Of a stretch of 25,133 nucleotides of DNA, positions 22,016-25,133 are shown piece by piece. Origin of the DNA: Bilabrum cf. latius. Taxonomy: Eukaryota; Bigyra: Bicosoecida; Bigyra; Bicosoecida. A program made the position numbers and the translations under genes. The stretch's first letter is position 1. Every line of letters starts with the position of its first letter. The stretch is from contig CBCXTV010000040.1 of the NCBI GenBank assembly GCA_965178125.1, positions 1 through 25,133 on the forward strand. The letters run 5' to 3'. Under the pieces are notes generated by a model. The model was not told the DNA's origin and did not search any database. It saw only the letters and a list, made by a program, of their open reading frames with translations.

Positions 22016-23279
22016 GCTCCCATTTCATCCGATGAAGAGTCTCTTTGAGATCGTCGAGCAGGGCCGCCCTGTTGCGTGCCCGCTCTACTCGCTTGGCGAT
22101 CTCCTCATCGCGCCGCACGAGGTCCTTGTGCATGTCCCGCGCCTTGAGATGGGCCTGGCGGGCCTCTTCGCTGACCACGCACCCGTCGGGATCGATGTCG
22201 ATGAACCTCTTGAGCTCCTCCACGAAAGTGAACCGGGCGGTGGCTGCAAGCTCTTGCGCCCTGAACCTATTCGTGAATGGGGAGTCCCACCGCGTCTCCG
22301 ACGGACGGATCCCTCCATAGGACGGATCGGTGTCCACGAACTTCCGCACGTCGATGTATGTGTGGTGGTAGACAGACGCATCAGCCAAAGCTTCAGGGGC
22401 GCGCCGCTCCGCGTCATACGAATATGCGGGTGCTGTGGGCACGCTTCCCTTGAGCCGGTTGAGCCGTCTCACCTGGGCCTCCTTCGGTGCCAGGGACGCC
22501 AACATCATCAACAGCGACGTTTCGTGGACAAGCGTGTCTTTGGACTCGTCGGTGCGGCACGAGTGCCAGTTGTCGGTCCTTCCCTCAGGGAAAATGTACC
22601 GGTGCTCGCTGAGCCCCCGGCACAAGGACCATCCACTGGTTGTGACCGTGCCGATCGAGTCCATCGCGACGCGTGCTTGCGACATTGAGACATCGAAGCT
22701 CGAATTGCGGCCCTCTCCGTACAGCCTGCCATGGTGGCACACTGCCACCAGATGGCTGTCGAACATCCGCAAATAGCCCCTCATCTTCGCCGCGTCTTCG
22801 GCCAGGAAAGTAGAGTCCTCCCAGTACACGCTGTTGCCGGACCAGATGACCAGCGCAGCGTGACCGGGACCCATATGCCACTGCGATCCTTTGGCGCGAA
22901 GCTCGGGGTCGGTGACTTCGTAAAGGGGCCACTTGTCCACCGCGATCTCGAGCTGCTCGATGATCCCCGCCATCACCGCTCCTTCCGTGGTGTAGTCGAT
23001 CATCTTCGTCTCAACGTCGCAATTGAGGTGCCACGAGCGGTTTCCCAAGTGCCACTTGAACGTCTTTCCCACCGTGAGCCACTCGCTCTTGTTGCGGAGG
23101 CTCGCCCCTTTCCTGGCGTTCCCTTGTCGGGGTGAAACTGCATCTGGAAGTAGATCCAGCACCGCTTCGCCTTGGCGTATGGCGTGCTCAGGGGAACGTA
23201 CATTTCGCGGTGGAGATCCCCAACGCTCTGCACGAGCGCCAATGCGTAGGCGTACTTCCACTCCACGTATTTCCTCCAA
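21780..23279 (-). CDS. N-terminal region of the KptA-containing gene, second frame segment
   Basis: The part that looks native runs from about 23107 (GASLRNKSEWLTVGKTFKW) to about 21975 (MYDRIYHGF); the ends of the open frame outside that are shadow. It contains a globular region with GHAALVIWSGNSVYWEDSTF, HLVAVCHHGRLYGEGRN and ETSLLMMLASLAPKEAQVRRLNRL. A long charged helix follows: DMHKDLVRRDEEIAKRVERA and onward to LLDDLKETLHRMKWE. I do not recognise a family. On each side the next segment continues in another frame at a homopolymer: GGGG at 23108-23105 (one base back) and TTTT at 21977-21974 (one base skipped). One-base indels, either genuine decay or assembly error, explain both. Confidence 0.65.
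   Translation of the reverse strand: MEEIRGVEVRLRIGARAERWGSPPRNVRSPEHAIRQGEAVLDLLPDAVSPRQGNARKGASLRNKSEWLTVGKTFKWHLGNRSWHLNCDVETKMIDYTTEGAVMAGIIEQLEIAVDKWPLYEVTDPELRAKGSQWHMGPGHAALVIWSGNSVYWEDSTFLAEDAAKMRGYLRMFDSHLVAVCHHGRLYGEGRNSSFDVSMSQARVAMDSIGTVTTSGWSLCRGLSEHRYIFPEGRTDNWHSCRTDESKDTLVHETSLLMMLASLAPKEAQVRRLNRLKGSVPTAPAYSYDAERRAPEALADASVYHHTYIDVRKFVDTDPSYGGIRPSETRWDSPFTNRFRAQELAATARFTFVEELKRFIDIDPDGCVVSEEARQAHLKARDMHKDLVRRDEEIAKRVERARNRAALLDDLKETLHRMKWELAEQSMYDRIYHGFSSPLDRCHLRGVGGVVWSGLCRPSAPCRRRREGRGGGREGRGGERVRLQRFVRSGTRHLSEAAG
21812..21831 (-). repeat. Family B hairpin insert, copy m (truncated)
   Basis: Only CGCTGCGGACGAACCGCTGC remains on the plus strand; the TTCGTCC side of the inner stem is missing. 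It is still read in the usual phase (CSGSSAAG). Confidence 0.7.
21974..21977 (-). other. Frame change at a T4 run
   Basis: Protein-like sequence passes from the 21780-23279 frame (YDRIYHG) to the 16268-22015 frame (PPHWTAAICAEWEEWYG) if one T of TTTT is skipped. Confidence 0.6.
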
Positions 23280-23413
23280 CGCTCCCGAAAGGGGAAGCGA
23301 GGAAGCAACCCGTCCTTGTCCCGTAAATCCTTCAACGGGATTGGGACCTCATAGCCATAGTAGCGCCGCCAGGTGTGTGGCACGAGCGTGGACAAGATAT
23401 CCTGCCCCGCCAT
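23000..23413 (-). CDS. N-terminus of the KptA-containing gene
   Basis: I chose the ATG at 23413-23411 (MAGQDILSTLVPHTWRRYYG) because sequence further upstream is Arg/Pro-rich and not protein-like. About 100 residues up to 23107 look native: VPIPLKDLRDKDGLLPRFPF, then WRKYVEWKYAYALALVQSVGD and AKRCWIYFQMQFHPDKG. The last stretch ends with a His-Pro-Asp tripeptide preceded by a helix, like the turn of a J domain. The rest of a J domain is not evident, so this is only a hint. From 23108 the native reading moves one base back into the next segment; the remaining codons to 23000 are out of frame. It begins about 250 bp downstream of the end of a copia Pol on the same strand, so it may be a passenger ORF or an independent host gene. 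Confidence 0.6.
   Translation of the reverse strand: MAGQDILSTLVPHTWRRYYGYEVPIPLKDLRDKDGLLPRFPFRERWRKYVEWKYAYALALVQSVGDLHREMYVPLSTPYAKAKRCWIYFQMQFHPDKGTPGKGRASATRASGSRWERRSSGTWETARGTSIATLRRR
23105..23108 (-). other. Frame change at a G4 run
   Basis: Native-looking sequence continues from ...TPGKG into ASLRNKSEW if reading moves back one base at GGGG. This fits loss of one G from a G5 run, or a sequencing indel. Confidence 0.6.
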
Positions 23414-23661
23414 CTGTGCCACCCCAATCTGCGGGCTTCTGCGGCTCCTCTCCTCCTTCTCCTCAGACCGGCTCCGCGGAGGTGTCCGGGAGCACGGCCT
23501 TAGGACGCCGAAGCGTCGGGGGTTGACCCTGGGGTCGAGCGGGGTCGCCCGAAGGCGAAGGGCTGGGGCGCACGGGTGCGCGAGCGCAAAGGGCAGCCGG
23601 TCGGCGCGTCCCTTCGAGTTCTGAATAAGAACGGCATCGCACACGCGCTCATCCCCATCCT
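23414..23661. other. Spacer between copia tail and KptA-containing gene
   Basis: The region is Arg/Pro/Gly-rich in every frame with no recognisable gene. It would contain the leader of the downstream gene. I see no promoter, terminator or repeat copy. Confidence 0.4.
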
Positions 23662-24291
23662 TCACCAGACCTTCCGACACGACCTTGACCACCCCTTATG
23701 AATCGCTCTCGCAAAGGAATCAGGATAAATCTCCGATGCTTTGGTAATAGACCCCTCGCATCGGACATGATGGAAACCCCCACCATGGGAACATGACAAG
23801 TGGGACCCGTCATCCCTAAGGGGTTTTCCTATCCCGTCCAAGAGCGAACGGACGGTAGAATCGACACGCCATAATTGCTCCCCGCGGCGCGGGCCGACGT
23901 GGGCCACAAGACCCACTTCGCATCCATGGACAACCATGGAGCGCATGTTGAGCGACCGCAACGTGTCGCGAATGGCAACCTGGTTCGTCCCGTCCGGACA
24001 GCGTCCCTCCTCAGTCCAGTGCCAGTAGGAGCAGGCCAACGGCCACTCCCATGCCAGGTCGGCCTTCCCAGACCGAACCCAGGGCAGCACCACCGAACAG
24101 AAGGACTCCCAAAGACGCCTGAGATCATCCCAATGTTCCTTAATCTTATCCTGCGTATCGGGGTTTCCCTTTCTCCAAGTTTGCCTTTGCCACGGAGACC
24201 CGCCCGTGCACGGACAAGACACCCATATCAACACAGGGTGTGCGAGAAGCGCCGAAGTATGCGGCTCACCTTGCACCTGCCTTTCATGCAC
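23662..24291 (-). CDS. C-terminal tail of a copia Pol, PCTGG-motif domain
   Basis: This continues the RNase H polypeptide above it in a frame one base back. It contains PVLIWVSCPCTGGSPWQRQT, a helical acidic stretch (KIKEHWDDLRRLWESF), LAWEWPLACSYWHW and, at the end, EIYPDSFARAIHKGWS. Together with the IIEICCSATSTIG segment at the end of the previous frame, the order is hydrophobic-Cys-Cys motif, then PC-x-GG-x-PWQ. This resembles a Rossmann methyltransferase motif I and a Pro-Cys catalytic loop. From general knowledge, similar tails follow RNase H in many dinoflagellate copia-annotated proteins; a methyltransferase role is inference only. The probable end of the element's coding region is at about 23690. 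The frame change lies somewhere between about 24310 and 24240, with no obvious slippery run. Confidence 0.65.
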   Translation of the reverse strand: MHERQVQGEPHTSALLAHPVLIWVSCPCTGGSPWQRQTWRKGNPDTQDKIKEHWDDLRRLWESFCSVVLPWVRSGKADLAWEWPLACSYWHWTEEGRCPDGTNQVAIRDTLRSLNMRSMVVHGCEVGLVAHVGPRRGEQLWRVDSTVRSLLDGIGKPLRDDGSHLSCSHGGGFHHVRCEGSITKASEIYPDSFARAIHKGWSRSCRKVW

Positions 24292-25133
24292 CGGAAATCA
24301 TCCACCAACGTGATGCGAAAGACGCGACACGAGGGATGGGCCACAGCCCCAATGGTGGAGGTCGCAGAGCAACAGATCTCGATAATAACGCGCGAAACAC
24401 CCCCCGAACCCCCCGGACCCCCAAAATCCCCCCGTCCGTGCGGGGGCGGGGCCTCGGGGCCCGACAACCCACAGAACGCTGCGGACGAACCGCTGCTTCC
24501 CACGGGCGCCGGAACGGCGGCTTCCTCGGCCTCAGCTCGCAGGGCCGCCTTCGTCGGGGGCGGGTTCGCCCAGAAGTGGATATTCCCCGCGACCGTGAAG
24601 GAGGAGACGTCATAAACACCAATAAGAGTGCAGACGGCCCTCCATTTGTCCCCGTTATCAAAGGCCTTGGTGTAGATGTCGGCGGCTTGACGATCGGACT
24701 GGACATACATCAACGAAATGTCCGACCGGGAGAAGGTCTCGTGCAACGAGGCCACCGCCACGGCGTGGGTGCGCAACAGGTGTCGCATCGTGGGATTGCG
24801 TCCCGAGCGGCACACCCGGATCATTGCCTCGTTATCCTCGTGAAAGCAGAGGGGGAAATGCCCCGGACACAAGACATCCCATAGGTCCAGCATGGGCAAC
24901 CCCTCCCGCCTCAAGGCGAGATCCGCCGCGACAATTTCCGCCTCTGGCGTGGAATGGCTAACGCAATCCTGCCTCTTGCTCTGCCCGTTCAACGGAAAGT
25001 ACGTATGGGGGCCCGAAATGGCAATGTGCATGCCCGAGGTCGACTTCTTCGAAGGATCGCCGGCAAAATCCGCATCGGCGTAAAGGTCGAAGGTAACCTC
25101 AGACATGCCGTCCCCGACGTACCCCATCTGTCG
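24228..25133 (-). CDS. Ty1/copia RNase H, 3' part of a second Pol (partial at right edge)
   Basis: The frame is open at the window edge; the first ATG at 25127 is unlikely to be the true start. RNase H motifs are clear: LYADADFAGDPSKKSTSG (first Asp), VSHSTPEAEIVAADLALRRE (Glu), CFHEDNEAMIRV (Asp) and RQAADIYTKAFDNGDKW (final Asp). The sequence RSGRNPTMRHLLRTHAVAVA between them is a usual copia RNase H feature. RT lies outside the window. Family B copy n follows in a Pro/Ala-rich linker, then IIEICCSATSTIG, after which the native reading moves to the 23662-24291 frame. It differs strongly in sequence from the RNase H at 3.9-4.5 kb, so the two Pol genes belong to different copia lineages. Confidence 0.92.
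   Translation of the reverse strand, partial: RQMGYVGDGMSEVTFDLYADADFAGDPSKKSTSGMHIAISGPHTYFPLNGQSKRQDCVSHSTPEAEIVAADLALRREGLPMLDLWDVLCPGHFPLCFHEDNEAMIRVCRSGRNPTMRHLLRTHAVAVASLHETFSRSDISLMYVQSDRQAADIYTKAFDNGDKWRAVCTLIGVYDVSSFTVAGNIHFWANPPPTKAALRAEAEEAAVPAPVGSSGSSAAFCGLSGPEAPPPHGRGDFGGPGGSGGVSRVIIEICCSATSTIGAVAHPSCRVFRITLVDDFRCMKGRCKVSRILRRFSHTLC
24475..24500 (-). repeat. Family B hairpin insert, copy n
   Basis: The core lacks the last bases of the inner stem (CTTCC). It is read as VGSSGSSAAF in the linker downstream of RNase H, in the usual phase for the family. Confidence 0.8.

Noticed and set aside
1-25133. LTR pair or terminal inverted repeats bounding a complete element
   Set aside because: I could not find a long direct or inverted repeat within the window. 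The left element continues past coordinate 1 and the right one past 25133, so ends may be outside.
1-25133. Classical spliceosomal introns or introner elements as explanation for the hairpins
   Set aside because: The inserts are about 40-50 nt, are mostly read through in frame, and lack consistent splice-site dinucleotides at their borders. This would have to be tested with transcripts.
1-25133. CRISPR-like array from the repeated cores
   Set aside because: Copies are irregularly spaced from about 45 nt to several kb, lie inside ORFs and have no cas genes nearby.

Overview
The window looks like nuclear DNA of a dinoflagellate. The whole stretch is GC-rich, and every convincing reading frame lies on the minus strand, as in dinoflagellate unidirectional gene arrays. 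It is dominated by Ty1/copia-type retroelement coding sequence of the kind abundant in those genomes (a Gly-Lys repeat beside a CCHC knuckle, 'DGEGG' integrase, 'HVDD' reverse transcriptase). The organism is an inference. I see no bacterial operons, rRNA, tRNA, CRISPR array or LTR pair.

Read along the minus strand (high to low coordinates), the layout is as follows. (1) 25133-23662: the 3' end of one copia Pol, with an RNase H domain and a Cys-rich, possibly methyltransferase-like tail, split by a frame change. (2) 23413-14863: a very long multidomain gene in five frame segments. Its centre is a convincing Tpt1/KptA RNA 2'-phosphotransferase domain with the Arg-His-Arg-Arg set in place. (3) 14862-14358: about 500 bp with no convincing gene. 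(4) 14357-5934: a Gag-like ORF, one in-frame TAA, then a 2552-codon ORF with CCHC knuckle, RING-like cluster, protease, membrane segment, Cys-rich cluster and integrase. (5) 5952-3286: reverse transcriptase and RNase H, in a different frame from integrase. (6) 3591-1: a downstream coding region with an ADP-ribosyltransferase-like HGT motif. It is broken by two single in-frame TAG codons and runs off the left edge.

The most striking content is two families of short hairpin inserts lying inside the coding regions. Family A (nine copies, 1.06-13.57 kb) has an almost invariant 23-nt core centred on the palindrome GCCGATCGGC. In each copy the core is flanked by arms that pair with each other; the arm sequence differs between copies but complementarity is kept. 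Family B (fourteen copies, 15.48-24.50 kb) has a ~30-nt core with its own internal hairpin, and several copies also have complementary outer arms. The families do not overlap in territory. All B copies can be read as the same Gly/Ser/Ala-rich peptide (GRSSGSSAAL-like), and one A copy sits exactly where integrase and reverse transcriptase lose their shared frame. These look like self-folding, mostly in-frame selfish or structural inserts, and I consider them the candidate undescribed system here.

The retroelement supplies Gag, protease, integrase and RT/RNase H in the normal Ty1/copia order. Both Pol 3' ends in the window are followed on the same strand by a long ORF carrying a domain of the ADP-ribosyltransferase/KptA type. 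This may be a passenger-gene arrangement or coincidence.
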